Below the pieces are notes generated by a model. The model was given only the letters and a program-made list of their open reading frames with translations, was not told where the DNA came from and ran no database searches. Positions 1 through 8,786 of a stretch of DNA of 64,000 bases are shown here, one piece after another. The position numbers were made by a program, and so were the translations under genes. The stretch comes from Actinomadura sp. NAK00032 (GTDB lineage Bacteria > Actinomycetota > Actinomycetes > Streptosporangiales > Streptosporangiaceae): assembly GCF_013364275.1 (NCBI RefSeq), contig NZ_CP054932.1:7564001-7628000 (forward strand). Reading direction: 5' to 3'. Position 1 is the stretch's first letter. The number at the start of each line of letters is the position of its first letter.

Positions 1-568
1 CGTGGATCGGCACGCCGCCCTCCTGGACGGGCTTCGGGTAGCTCATCGCGCCCTTGAACTGGAAGAACTCCCCGTCATGGGTGGCGCCCTCGGGGGCGGT
101 GTCGGCCCACAGCTTGCGCAGCACCTGGAGCTGCTCGTCGGCGCGGCGGCCCCGCGAGTCGAAGTCGGCGCCGCACGCCTCGACCTCCTCGCGCATCCAG
201 CCCATGCCGACGACCAGCCGCAGCCGCCCGCCGGACAGCGCGTCGATCGTCGCGACCCGCTTGGCGAGCACCACCGGGTGGTGGTTGGGGAGGACGAGCA
301 CGCCGGTGGCGAGCCCGATCCGCGAGGTCTGCCCGGCAAGGAACGCCAGCAGGTCCAGCGGGTCGGGGATGTCCAGGTCGTCGGCCAGCTCCATCTTCCC
401 GGACGTGTCGTACGGGTAGACGCTGGAGTAGGCGCTCGCCACCACCGCGTGCTCGACCGCGCCGACCGACTCGAAGCCGCAGGCCTCGGCGTGCCGGACG
501 TACGCGCCGATCCAGGCCGGATCGGCGGTCACGCCCGCTGCGACGGGGAGCAGGACGGCGTACTTCAT
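1..568 (-). CDS. LLM-class F420-dependent oxidoreductase (3' end outside window)
   Basis: Only the first 189 codons are inside the window; the C-terminus lies beyond base 1. The reading frame starts at an ATG (568-566) preceded by a GAGAGGT ribosome site and opens with MKYAVLLPVA, the first strand of a luciferase-like TIM barrel. Downstream it has the SGGRLRLVVGMGW stretch typical of F420-dependent LLM oxidoreductases (TIGR03619-like). It is the third gene of a leftward run after the HsaC-like and KstD-like genes, with a 10-bp gap to the latter. A role in steroid or related ring catabolism is inferred only from this position. The substrate is unknown, and choosing F420 over FMN rests on family resemblance. 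Confidence 0.85.
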   Translation of the reverse strand, partial: MKYAVLLPVAAGVTADPAWIGAYVRHAEACGFESVGAVEHAVVASAYSSVYPYDTSGKMELADDLDIPDPLDLLAFLAGQTSRIGLATGVLVLPNHHPVVLAKRVATIDALSGGRLRLVVGMGWMREEVEACGADFDSRGRRADEQLQVLRKLWADTAPEGATHDGEFFQFKGAMSYPKPVQEGGVPIH

Positions 569-578
569 GCAATACCTC

Positions 579-2048
579 TCAGTTCGATGATGCGGCGGCG
601 CGTCCGGCGCGGCGGCCGAAGAAGGTGCCGTCGCCGAGGGACGTCCCGCTGATGTAGCCCTCACCGTGGATGCCGGCGGCCGTGCGCCCTGCGGCGTACA
701 GGCCGGGGATCACCTCGCCGGAGTGGTTGCGGACCTCGCCGTCCACGGTGGTGTCCAGGCCGCCGAGGGTGAACCCGGCGGCGCCCGTCCCGGCGCCGTG
801 CTTGCCCGCGCCGAAGAACCCGTCGGCGGGGTCGATCGCGGCGAACGGCCCCTTCAGCGGGCGCAGCCACTTGGGGTCCTTGTGGAAGTAGGGGTCCTCG
901 CCCCGCTCGGCGAACCGGTTGTAGGTCTCGACGGTCGCCTCCAGCGAGCCGGGCGGCAGGCCGAGGGACTCCTCCAGCTCGGCGAGGGTCTCCGCCGCGT
1001 GCTTGGGGCGGACGCCCCACATGTCGGCCTCGGAGATCTCGTCGTGCCCGGTCTCGTCGATGATCGCCCAGTACGGGCCGGGCTGGTGCTGGACGGCCCG
1101 GTGGCTGAACAGGCCCGGGTAGACGTCCTCGTTGATGAAGCGGCGGCCGAGGCCGTCCACGAGCATGCCCCGGCAGATGACGGCGGGGTTGGCGGTGAGC
1201 GCGATCTCCACCGACGCCATGCGGCGGGTCGCGGCGCCGAGCGCGGTCGCCATCCGGATGCCGGAGCCGTCGCTGGTGCCGTCGCTGACCTTGTCGTGCC
1301 CGAGCAGCACCGGCGCGTGGTCGGCGAGCATCTCCTCGTTGTCGACGAACCCGCCGGCGGTGAGGATGACGCCCTTGCGCGCCCGGTAGGTCACGGTGTC
1401 GGCGAACTTGCGCGCGACGACGCCCGTGACGCGGCCGGAGCCGTCCACGACGAGGTTCGTGGCGTAGGTGTCCTGGTGGGTGGCGGCGCCCGCCTCGGCG
1501 ACGGCCGCGATGAGCTTCTCCATCAGGATCCCGCCGGCGAACATCGGGGTCTCCGGGCGGTGCCCGCGCGGCGCGGGCCGGGCGATCGTGTTGTACGGCC
1601 AGGCGTTCTCGCCGAGCCACATCAGGCCGTCCTCGGTGTACGGCATCCAGCAGGGCGCCTCGAACAGGCTCTCCTTGAACGGGACGCCGCGCGCGCGGAA
1701 CCACTCGAAGTGCTCCACGCTGCCGTCGCAGTACAGCCGCAGCTTCTCCTCGTCTGCGTGCGGGCCGAGCGCCGCTTTGAGGAAGGCGAACATGTCGTCG
1801 GGCGTGTCGTCGAAGCCGCACGCCTGCTGCACCCGTGTGCCGCCGCCGAGGTACAGCTCGCCGCCGGACTGCGCGGACGTCCCGCCGGGCCCGCTCGACC
1901 GCTCCAGCACGAGCACGTCGGCGCCCGCCGCCGCGGCCTCGTACGCCGCGGCGGCGCCGGCCGCGCCGAAGCCGACCACGAGCACGTCGCACTCGTGGTC
2001 GAACTCCGCCTCCGCGGCGCGGGCCGGCTCCACCGAGGGCTTCGCCAT
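579..2048 (-). CDS. FAD-dependent oxidoreductase, KstD / fumarate-reductase flavoprotein superfamily
   Basis: A 489-residue flavoprotein. An N-terminal dinucleotide-binding motif VLVVGFGAAGAAAA is followed by VLERSSGPGGTSAQSGG, the Rossmann and FAD contacts of the FAD_binding_2 family. A C-terminal GLYAAGRTAAG ... GTSLGDGTFFGRRAG segment closes the FAD site. Members dehydrogenate 3-ketosteroids (Delta1, or Delta4-(5alpha)) or reduce enoates. The protein is shorter than the KstD at 6250-7920 and distinct in sequence, so the two are probably not redundant; a Delta4-(5alpha)-dehydrogenase role is a guess. The start is the ATG at 2048, five bases after the hsaC-like stop. The open frame extends further upstream through hsaC, but that part is only an out-of-frame shadow. 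Confidence 0.85.
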   Translation of the reverse strand: MAKPSVEPARAAEAEFDHECDVLVVGFGAAGAAAAYEAAAAGADVLVLERSSGPGGTSAQSGGELYLGGGTRVQQACGFDDTPDDMFAFLKAALGPHADEEKLRLYCDGSVEHFEWFRARGVPFKESLFEAPCWMPYTEDGLMWLGENAWPYNTIARPAPRGHRPETPMFAGGILMEKLIAAVAEAGAATHQDTYATNLVVDGSGRVTGVVARKFADTVTYRARKGVILTAGGFVDNEEMLADHAPVLLGHDKVSDGTSDGSGIRMATALGAATRRMASVEIALTANPAVICRGMLVDGLGRRFINEDVYPGLFSHRAVQHQPGPYWAIIDETGHDEISEADMWGVRPKHAAETLAELEESLGLPPGSLEATVETYNRFAERGEDPYFHKDPKWLRPLKGPFAAIDPADGFFGAGKHGAGTGAAGFTLGGLDTTVDGEVRNHSGEVIPGLYAAGRTAAGIHGEGYISGTSLGDGTFFGRRAGRAAASSN

Positions 2049-2053
2049 CGGCG

Positions 2054-2965
2054 TCAGCCCTTCTGCTTCGGGGCGAAGGCGGCCAGCGGCTCGGACCCCG
2101 ACCAGTCGTGGCCCCAGTAGCTGTCCTTCGTGATCTCCTCGGCGGTGTAGTACGTCTCGTCGACGAGCATGCCCTCGCAGCCGTACTCGACGTCCCAGCC
2201 GCCGGGGGCCCGGACGTAGAACGACACCATCTTGTCGTTGGTGTGCCGGCCGAGCGTGGAGGAGATGGAGAAGCCCTTCTCCTTGACGGTGTCGAGCGCG
2301 ATGCCGACCGCGTCGAGGGTGTCGGCCTCGACCATCAGGTGGACGAGGCCCGGGTCGCCGTCGTGCGGGGCCGGGCAGATCGCGAGGCTGTGGTGCCGCT
2401 GGTTGACGCCCATGAAGCGGATGCGGACGGCGCCGCCGCCGACCTTCATCGCGCCGCGCGGCAGGAACCCGAGCACCTCGTTGTAGAACGTGACGGTCTC
2501 GGCGAAGTTCGGCGTCGGCAGGACGACGTGCCCCATGCCCATCGGGCCGGTGATGAACTTCTGCGCGAAGCCGGTGCGGACCGGGCTGTGGTCGAGCACC
2601 GGGCCGAAGAACACCTCGACGGGCGTGCCGCCCGGATCGGTGAACGCGATGACCTCCTCGGCGTCGCGCTCCGCTGCCTCCTTGGCCGACAGCGCCGTCA
2701 CGGCCGTCCCGGACTTCTCGACGGCCTCGCGGACGGCGGCCAGCGCGTACTGGTCGCGGACCTCCCAGCCCACGGCGAGCACCCGGTCGCTGTCGCCGGG
2801 CAGCACCTGGAGGCGCGACCGGCGCTCGTCCATACGCAGGTACAGGCCCTCGGGGTCCGGGCCGCTTCCCTCGGCGAACCCGAGCCCGTCGAGGGCGAAC
2901 TCGCGCCAGCGGTCGATGTGGCGGGTCTGGACCTTGAGATAACCCAGCCCTCGGATCTGCGTCAC
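2054..2965 (-). CDS. hsaC: HsaC-like type I extradiol dioxygenase (VOC family)
   Basis: The 303-residue protein has two VOC (glyoxalase-fold) halves, the length and layout of HsaC/BphC meta-cleavage dioxygenases. The Fe(II) ligands are visible at His146, His209 and Glu260. His241 and Tyr250 also fall where BphC has catalytic residues, so the active site looks complete. HsaC opens the catechol A-ring of 3,4-DHSA in steroid degradation. The HsaA/HsaD/KstD neighbours favour that substrate, although biphenyl-type catechols cannot be excluded from sequence. The start is a GTG at 2965 with GAGGAC upstream. It is first gene of a leftward operon and diverges from the SDR at 3113. Confidence 0.88.
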   Translation of the reverse strand: MTQIRGLGYLKVQTRHIDRWREFALDGLGFAEGSGPDPEGLYLRMDERRSRLQVLPGDSDRVLAVGWEVRDQYALAAVREAVEKSGTAVTALSAKEAAERDAEEVIAFTDPGGTPVEVFFGPVLDHSPVRTGFAQKFITGPMGMGHVVLPTPNFAETVTFYNEVLGFLPRGAMKVGGGAVRIRFMGVNQRHHSLAICPAPHDGDPGLVHLMVEADTLDAVGIALDTVKEKGFSISSTLGRHTNDKMVSFYVRAPGGWDVEYGCEGMLVDETYYTAEEITKDSYWGHDWSGSEPLAAFAPKQKG

Positions 2966-3112
2966 TGTCCTCGATCCCTTCGGTGTCGCGGGCCGCGCGG
3001 ACGGCGGTCAATGCTCAACCTGCCAAACCCCCGCGGTGGCGTGCCGCCGGCTTCCCGCTCAGTGAGAACCTCGCGGCGGGCCCGGCCGGGCGGCCGGTGT
3101 CATCATCCTGTG
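2966..3112. promoter_or_regulatory. divergent promoter region hsaC-like / SDR
   Basis: This 147-bp spacer separates the GTG start of the leftward HsaC-like gene from the ATG start of the rightward SDR, so promoters for both must lie here. I could not pick -10/-35 pairs or a KstR-like operator with confidence. Confidence 0.5.
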
Positions 3113-3949
3113 ATGACAGCAACGAGACCGGTCGCGCTGGTGACCGGGGCGAGCCGGGGCATCGGCCGGCGGACGGCGCTCGCGCTGGCCGCCGCCGGGC
3201 ACGACGTGGCGTTCACCGCGCGGACCGTCGCGGAGGGCGAGGGCCGGATCCCGCCGCGGCGGGGCGCGGCGGCGGCGATCCCCGTCCCCGGCAGCCTGGA
3301 GAAGACGCGGGCGGAGATCGAGGCGCTCGGCGCGCGGGCCCTGCCCGTGCGCATGGACCTGCTCGACCGGGAGAGCGTCCGGGCCGCCGCGCGGACCGTG
3401 CTGGACGCGTGGGGACGGGTCGACGTCCTGGTCAACAACGCGGTGGCGCACCTCCCCGGCACGCACGAGCGGTTCCTCGACCTGGACGTGGACGTGGCGG
3501 AGCGACTGGCCGCCGGCAACTACCTGAACCAGATCGTCCTGCTCCAGGCCGTCCTTCCGGCGATGGTGGAGCAGGGCGGCGGGACGATCGTGAACCTGTG
3601 CTCGGGGTCGGCCACCAGCGACCCGCCGGCGCCGCCCGGCGAGGGCGGCTGGGGCGTGGCGTACTCGGCGTCCAAGGCGGCGTTCGGACGGCTCGCGGGC
3701 GCGGTCAACGCCGAGTACCGGGAGCGCGGTATCCGCGCGTTCAACCTCGACCCCGGCTTCGTGGTCACCGACGCGGGCGCCGCGCGCGGCGGCATCGACG
3801 CCCTCAAAGGCAGGGGCTTCGAGGCGACCCCGGAGGAGGCCCCGGGCGCGGCCGTCGTCTGGCTGGTCACGCACCCGGAGGCGGAGAAGTTCCTGGGGCG
3901 GGTCGTCTGGACGCCCAAGCTCGTCGCCGAACTCGGTCTCCTGGACTGA
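3113..3949 (+). CDS. SDR-family NAD(P)-dependent oxidoreductase
   Basis: A 278-residue classical short-chain dehydrogenase. The TGASRGIGRR cofactor loop is near residue 11, a VNNA motif follows mid-protein, and the catalytic YSASK (Tyr-x3-Lys) follows a serine-bearing LCSGS strand. An Arg in the cofactor region and the GASRGIG loop suggest NADP(H) or NAD(H) without deciding between them. The gene diverges from the HsaC-like gene and converges on hsaA across a strong hairpin, so it is probably a single-gene unit. A hydroxysteroid or acyl-CoA substrate is an inference from the neighbourhood. GTG-ATG occur in tandem at the start; the ATG is chosen. Confidence 0.88.
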   Translation: MTATRPVALVTGASRGIGRRTALALAAAGHDVAFTARTVAEGEGRIPPRRGAAAAIPVPGSLEKTRAEIEALGARALPVRMDLLDRESVRAAARTVLDAWGRVDVLVNNAVAHLPGTHERFLDLDVDVAERLAAGNYLNQIVLLQAVLPAMVEQGGGTIVNLCSGSATSDPPAPPGEGGWGVAYSASKAAFGRLAGAVNAEYRERGIRAFNLDPGFVVTDAGAARGGIDALKGRGFEATPEEAPGAAVVWLVTHPEAEKFLGRVVWTPKLVAELGLLD

Positions 3950-3965
3950 CCCGCTTGGAAAGCGC

Positions 3966-3998
3966 GCCGTGGCCGGTGAAGGCGCTCCCGGCCACGGC
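3966..3998. terminator. bidirectional hairpin terminator between SDR and hsaA
   Basis: A perfect 11-bp stem (3966-3976 paired with 3988-3998) with an 11-nt loop sits between the convergent stop codons of the SDR (3949) and HsaA (4033). It has no U-run, as is usual in high-GC actinomycetes. Confidence 0.7.
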
Positions 3999-4032
3999 AC
4001 GCCGTCTAGAGGGCGGGTGATCTGGAGGACGG

Positions 4033-5217
4033 TCAGATCATCGAGCGCATCGGGCCCTGCGGGGGCTCGATGTCCAGGTCCGTCAGGGCGCTGACGTGGT
4101 AGACGGAGCCGGGCACGTGGATCGCGTGGGCCAGGCCGACGTGCGCGTCGCGCCAGAAACGCTGGATCGGGTTGTCGTTGCGCATCGCGTTGCCGCCGGA
4201 GCGGACGACGATCTCGTTCATCGCCTGGCAGGCCCGCCAGGCGGCGCGCACCTGGGTGCGGCGGCCGGCGGCGCGCTCGGCGAACGTCGGGACGTGCCCG
4301 GCGGCGACCATGTCGTACATCCGGGAGCAGTTGTCGAGCAGCGCGGTCCGGGACGCCTTGATCTCCTCGGCGGCCTCGCTGATCGCGTACAGCACGTACG
4401 GGTCGTCCTTGATCTTGGTGCCGGTGATCTGGACGCGGTTGCGCTGGTAGGCGAGGTGGTGGTGCAGCGCGCCCTCGGCGATGCCGATCACCGCGGAGGT
4501 GATCCCGAGCGGGAACACGCAGGAGAACGGCATCAGGTAGGACGGGTTGGTCAGCCCGGCCTCGCGCGGCGCGGACCCGTCGACGACCTTGGAGTACTCC
4601 AGCGTCCGGTAGGTCGGGACGAAGGCGTCCTTGACGATGATGTCCTTGCTGCCGGTGCCCTTCAGCCCGGCGACGTCCCACGAGTCCTGGACGATCTCGT
4701 AGTCGGAGCGCGGCAGGATCAGGTGCAGCGACCGCGGCGGCATCGCCATCTTGCCGTCCTCGTCGCCGAGCATCCCGCCGAGGAAGATCCAGTCGCAGTG
4801 GTCGGTGCCGGAGGAGAACTGCCAGCGGCCGTTGAAGATGTAGCCGCCGTCGACCGGGCGGGCGATGCCCATCGGCGCGTACGGGGAGGCGATCCAGGTG
4901 TCGGGGTCGGCGCCCCAGATCTCCTCGCGCACCTTCGGGTCGGCGTAGGCCATCTCCCACGGGTGGACGCCGACGATGCCGGCGATCCAGCCGGTGGAGC
5001 CGTCCAGGGACGCGATCCCCATCACCGTCTCGGCGAACTCGCGGGGGTGCACCTCCAGGCCGCCGTGCGCCTCGGGCTGCAGCAGCCGGATCACGCCGGT
5101 CTCGCGCAGGATCGAGGCGGCCTTGTCGTCCAGCCGGCCGAGGGCCTCGTTGGCCGGGCCCAGCTCGCGGATCTGCTCCGCCCTCTCCATGATCGTGTCA
5201 AGCACGCGGTTCGCCAT
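4033..5217 (-). CDS. hsaA: HsaA-like flavin-dependent monooxygenase, oxygenase component
   Basis: The 394-residue protein has the acyl-CoA-dehydrogenase fold and matches the length of HsaA, the group D flavin monooxygenase that hydroxylates 3-HSA at C4 with FMNH2 or FADH2 supplied by HsaB. The N-terminal GGLEVHPREFAETVMGIA and the middle FNGRWQFSSGTDHCDW segments are characteristic of the HsaA/HpaH-type oxygenases and differ from true acyl-CoA dehydrogenases. It is last in the leftward operon hsaD-kstD-kshB-hsaA, 22 bp after kshB, with a GGGAG ribosome site before the ATG. The reductase partner is encoded divergently at 9126. Confidence 0.88.
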   Translation of the reverse strand: MANRVLDTIMERAEQIRELGPANEALGRLDDKAASILRETGVIRLLQPEAHGGLEVHPREFAETVMGIASLDGSTGWIAGIVGVHPWEMAYADPKVREEIWGADPDTWIASPYAPMGIARPVDGGYIFNGRWQFSSGTDHCDWIFLGGMLGDEDGKMAMPPRSLHLILPRSDYEIVQDSWDVAGLKGTGSKDIIVKDAFVPTYRTLEYSKVVDGSAPREAGLTNPSYLMPFSCVFPLGITSAVIGIAEGALHHHLAYQRNRVQITGTKIKDDPYVLYAISEAAEEIKASRTALLDNCSRMYDMVAAGHVPTFAERAAGRRTQVRAAWRACQAMNEIVVRSGGNAMRNDNPIQRFWRDAHVGLAHAIHVPGSVYHVSALTDLDIEPPQGPMRSMI

Positions 5218-5239
5218 CGCCTGTCTCCCGTGATGTGTT

Positions 5240-6253
5240 TCAGCCGTCGTAGGTGATCTTCAGCCGGTCGGTGACCGGCCTCGCCTGACAGGCGAGGATG
5301 AGGCCGTCGGCGAGATCCTGCTCGTCGAGGACCGTGTTGGCGTCCAGGGTGACCTCGCCCTCCAGCCGGATGCAGGCGCAGGCCGAGCAGTTGCCCTCCC
5401 GGCAGGAGTACGGGGCGTCGACGCCGGCGCGCAGCAGCGCGTCGAGGAGGCGCTCCGACTTCGCCCAGGGGACGGTGCGGGTCTCCCCGTCCATCTCGAC
5501 CTCGACCTCGCCGGCGTCCCCGGTGTCCTCGGGCGGCTCCTCGGGCTCCTCGAACGGGTCGGTCTCCAGCGAGAAGAAGCGCTCGACGTGGACGCGGAGG
5601 CCGAGGTCGGTGAACGTGCCGGTGACGAGGTCCATGAAGACCTCCGGCCCGCACACGAACGCCTGCCGCCCGGTGTAGGGCGCGGCCAGCGAGCGGAGCG
5701 TCGCCGGGGTCGGCAGCCCCTGCACCGACTCCAGCAGGTGGACGACCGTGAGCCGGTCGGGGTGCCGCTCGGTCAGCTCCCGCAGCTCGGCGGCGAAGAT
5801 CACCGATTTCTCGTCGCGGTTCGCGTACAGCAGCGCGACCTTGCCGGTCCCGCCGGCCAGGCACGACTTCAGGATCGACATGACCGGGGTGATGCCGCTG
5901 CCGCCCGCGACGAGCAGCAGGTCCTCGTCCAGCGAGGCCGGGCTGAACGTGCCCGCCGGGCGCAGCACCTCCAGCACGTCGCCGGCGGTGACGTTGTCGC
6001 AGATCCAGTTGGACCCGAGACCGCCCGCGACCCGCTTGACCGTGACCTTCAGCCGGTCGTCGGTGTGCGGCGAGCTGCACAGCGAGTAGCAGCGCGCCGC
6101 CCAGCCGTCCTCGGCCGGGACCCGGACCGTGAGGAACTGCCCGGGGCGGTAGGTGAACCGGTCCCGGTCGCCCTCGGCGGGTTCGAGGACGAGCGAGTGC
6201 GCGTCGGCCGTCTCGTGGACGACCTCCACCACCCGCGCCTTCAGAGCCGTCAT
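5240..6253 (-). CDS. kshB: KshB-like ferredoxin-NAD(P)H reductase with C-terminal 2Fe-2S domain
   Basis: The 337-residue protein has three modules in order: an FAD-binding barrel (RCYSL, residues 54-58), an NAD(P) domain (GGSGITP, about 117-123) and a plant-type [2Fe-2S] ferredoxin (C284, C289, C292 and C322). This is the architecture of KshB, the reductase that feeds electrons to the Rieske oxygenase KshA for 3-ketosteroid 9alpha-hydroxylation. No kshA is visible in the window, so the partner oxygenase must be elsewhere or the reductase serves another oxygenase. An acidic linker (EEPEEPPED) joins the NAD and ferredoxin domains. The ATG overlaps the kstD stop by 4 bp. Confidence 0.87.
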   Translation of the reverse strand: MTALKARVVEVVHETADAHSLVLEPAEGDRDRFTYRPGQFLTVRVPAEDGWAARCYSLCSSPHTDDRLKVTVKRVAGGLGSNWICDNVTAGDVLEVLRPAGTFSPASLDEDLLLVAGGSGITPVMSILKSCLAGGTGKVALLYANRDEKSVIFAAELRELTERHPDRLTVVHLLESVQGLPTPATLRSLAAPYTGRQAFVCGPEVFMDLVTGTFTDLGLRVHVERFFSLETDPFEEPEEPPEDTGDAGEVEVEMDGETRTVPWAKSERLLDALLRAGVDAPYSCREGNCSACACIRLEGEVTLDANTVLDEQDLADGLILACQARPVTDRLKITYDG

Positions 6254-7920
6254 GACCGTCCCGCGGCCTTTCCAGCGGCGTGCCGCGCCGCGATGTAGCC
6301 GAACACGATGGACGGGCCGATCGTCGCGCCGGGGCCGGCGTACTCGTTGCCCATCACCGACGCCGACGAGTTGCCCGTCACGTACAGGCCGTCGACGACC
6401 GAGCCGTCCTCGCGCAGGACGCGGGCGTGCTCGTCCGACACGAGGCCGCCCTTGGTGCCGAGGTCGCCGACCTCCATCCGGAAGCCGTAGTAGGGGCCGC
6501 CCTCGATGACGTCCAGGTTCGGGTTCTTCAGGTTGGGGTCGCCGTAGTAGCGGTCGTAGGCGGAGTCGCCGCGGCCGAACTCGGGGTCCTTGCCCGTGCG
6601 GGCGTACCCGTTGAACTTCTGGACGGTGTCGGTCAGCGCGTCCGCCGGGACGCCGATCTTCCCGGCCAGCTCCTCCAGCGAGTCGGCCTTGAACGCGATG
6701 CCCTTGTCGTAGAACGCCTTCGGGATCGGCGCGCCCGGCAGGATCTGCGCGAACGGGTAGCGGGCGCGGGCCTTGGCGTCCATCACGAACCAGCACGGGA
6801 CGTGGCCGCCCTCCAGCTGGTCGTGCACGAAGTTGACGTAGGGGGCCGACTCGTTGGTGAACCGCTTGCCGTCCTGGCCGACGATCACCGACCGCGGGAT
6901 GCACCGCTCCGACAGCAGCGGGATCACCGCGCCGGCCGGGTGCCGGACGGCCGGCATCCACCAGGCGTCGTCCATCAGGTCCAGCGCGCCGCCGACGCTC
7001 GCGCCGGCGCGGATGCCGTCGCCGGTGTTCTCGCGGGCGCCCATCGCGAAGTCCTCCTGGCCGCCCTTGGGGAGGTACTTGTCGCGCATCTCTTGGTTGT
7101 GGTCGAAACCGCCCGTGGCGAGCAGGACGCCCTTGCGGCCGCGGATGCGGACCGTGGCTCCGTCGCGGGTGGCGACGATCCCGGTGACGCGGCCGTCCTC
7201 ATCGGTGACCAGCTCGGTCATGGTGGTCTTCAGCCAGAGCGGGAGCCCCGCGTCCTTCAGCGCCATCCGGAGCCGGGCGGCGAGGGCCCGGCCGCCGGTC
7301 GACATGTGCCGGCGGCGGACCATGTTGGACGAGACGCGCCACGCCGCGACCAGCGACGCGCGCCGGCCGGCCCAGGTGCGCTTGGCCATCGCGAGGTCGT
7401 GGTAGTCCTTCGCGGTGATCCACAGGCCGAGCGGGCCCTTCATGCTGTTCGGCCGCTGGGACTTCTCGTCCTCGCCGAGCTTGCGGGTGTCGAACGGCTT
7501 GGCCTCGATGGACCGGCCGAGCGGGCGGCCGCCCTCGTACTCGGGGTGGTAGTCGGCGTAGCCCTTCGTCCAGAAGAACTGCATCCACTTGCTCTTGCCG
7601 ATGAGCTCCATCGCGGCGGGGCCGTTGTCGATGAAGGCGTCCAGCCGCTCCCCCGGGACCCGGCCCTGGGTGAGCTCGTCCAGGTACTTGCGGATCGACT
7701 CGCGGCTGTCGTTGTGGCCGCGCGCCTTCAGCGTCGGGTTGTTCGGGATCCAGATGCCGCCGCCGGAGACGGCGGTGGAGCCGCCGAACCGCTTGCCCTT
7801 CTCGACGATCAGCGCGGACAGGCCGATGTCGTGCGCGGTGAGCGCGGCGGTCATCCCGCCGCCGCCGCTGCCGACGATGACCAGGTCGTACTCGTGGTCC
7901 CACTCAGGCGCGGCGCTCAT
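6250..7920 (-). CDS. kstD: 3-ketosteroid Delta1-dehydrogenase
   Basis: The 556-residue length fits KstD. The N-terminal YDLVIVGSGGGGMTAA motif binds FAD, and the GGSTAVSGGGIWIPNN segment is a KstD hallmark. Near the C-terminus Tyr527 and Gly531 (YAGPG) have the Tyr-x3-Gly spacing of the substrate-contacting residues in characterised KstDs, followed by ATIGPSIVFGYIAARHA. The enzyme would introduce the C1-C2 double bond of 3-ketosteroids, the step that together with 9alpha-hydroxylation opens ring B. It is translationally coupled on both sides: ATGA overlaps with the upstream hydrolase and the downstream kshB. Confidence 0.92.
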   Translation of the reverse strand: MSAAPEWDHEYDLVIVGSGGGGMTAALTAHDIGLSALIVEKGKRFGGSTAVSGGGIWIPNNPTLKARGHNDSRESIRKYLDELTQGRVPGERLDAFIDNGPAAMELIGKSKWMQFFWTKGYADYHPEYEGGRPLGRSIEAKPFDTRKLGEDEKSQRPNSMKGPLGLWITAKDYHDLAMAKRTWAGRRASLVAAWRVSSNMVRRRHMSTGGRALAARLRMALKDAGLPLWLKTTMTELVTDEDGRVTGIVATRDGATVRIRGRKGVLLATGGFDHNQEMRDKYLPKGGQEDFAMGARENTGDGIRAGASVGGALDLMDDAWWMPAVRHPAGAVIPLLSERCIPRSVIVGQDGKRFTNESAPYVNFVHDQLEGGHVPCWFVMDAKARARYPFAQILPGAPIPKAFYDKGIAFKADSLEELAGKIGVPADALTDTVQKFNGYARTGKDPEFGRGDSAYDRYYGDPNLKNPNLDVIEGGPYYGFRMEVGDLGTKGGLVSDEHARVLREDGSVVDGLYVTGNSSASVMGNEYAGPGATIGPSIVFGYIAARHAAGKAAGRS

Positions 7921-8786
7921 CCCTGCTCCTTGGTGGTCAGGAAGGCGAGGACGGCGCTCTCCCAGGCGGCCTTCTGCTCGATCATCACCCAGTGCCCGCA
8001 GTTCGGGAAGATGTTCACCTGGACGTCGGGGATCGTCCGCATGGGGATGAGCGCCATGTCGACCGGGCTGACCCGGTCGTCCCGGCCCCAGGTGATGAGG
8101 GTCTTGGCCTTGAGCTTGTGGAGCATCGCCCAGTAGGGCGGCTCGTCGGAGACGGCCATCGCCTTGGCGCGGGCGGCCATCGCCTTCGACCCGTACATGC
8201 GGCGCGCGGAGGCGAGGGTCTCGGGGTCGGTGGCCTGCTGCCAGCGCTCCTCGATCATCTCCTCGGTGACGATCCGCGGGTTGTAGACCATGGAGTTCAG
8301 CCACCGGACGAGGCGCTCGCGGCTCGGCTCGTCGGTGAACTCCATCAGCAGCTTGATGCCCTCGCCGGGCGACGGGCTGAAGACGTTCCGGCCGAGGCCG
8401 CCGATCGTGACGAGCCGGCCGACGCGGTCGGGGTGCTTGAGCGCCACCTGGGCGCCGACGATCCCGCCCATGGAGTTGCCGATCACGTCGACCTGGGACA
8501 GGCCGAGGCCGTCCAGGAAGCGGATCACCGAACCGCCGGCCGCCATCATGGGGTGCTCGTCGGTCGGGTCGCTGACCCCGAACCCGGGGAACTCCAGGAC
8601 CAGGCACCGGAAGTGCTCGGCGAAGCGGGCGAGGTTGCCGCGGAAGTTGCGCCAGCCGGTCACGCCGGGACCGGATCCGTGCAGCATCAGCAGCGGCGGG
8701 CCGTCGCCGGCCTCGTGGTAGCGCAGGACGCCCTGGTCGGTGGCGAGCTCGCGCAACGTCGACTCGTAGGTCAGCTCCGCAGGCAT
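7917..8786 (-). CDS. hsaD: HsaD-like meta-cleavage-product hydrolase
   Basis: A 289-residue alpha/beta hydrolase. The oxyanion-hole motif HGSGPG (36-41) is the form specific to C-C bond hydrolases of the MhpC/BphD/HsaD type. The nucleophile is Ser105 in GNSMGG, the acid is Asp236 or Asp237 (GRDD) and the base is His265 (CGHW). HsaD splits 4,9-DSHA after HsaC ring cleavage. It is the first gene of the leftward steroid operon, with a GGGAG site before its ATG and an ATGA overlap into kstD. It diverges from hsaB. Confidence 0.9.
   Translation of the reverse strand: MPAELTYESTLRELATDQGVLRYHEAGDGPPLLMLHGSGPGVTGWRNFRGNLARFAEHFRCLVLEFPGFGVSDPTDEHPMMAAGGSVIRFLDGLGLSQVDVIGNSMGGIVGAQVALKHPDRVGRLVTIGGLGRNVFSPSPGEGIKLLMEFTDEPSRERLVRWLNSMVYNPRIVTEEMIEERWQQATDPETLASARRMYGSKAMAARAKAMAVSDEPPYWAMLHKLKAKTLITWGRDDRVSPVDMALIPMRTIPDVQVNIFPNCGHWVMIEQKAAWESAVLAFLTTKEQG

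Noticed and set aside
4033..5217. Acyl-CoA dehydrogenase
   Set aside because: The length, motifs and the HsaB, HsaC and HsaD neighbours fit the HsaA-type flavin monooxygenase better.
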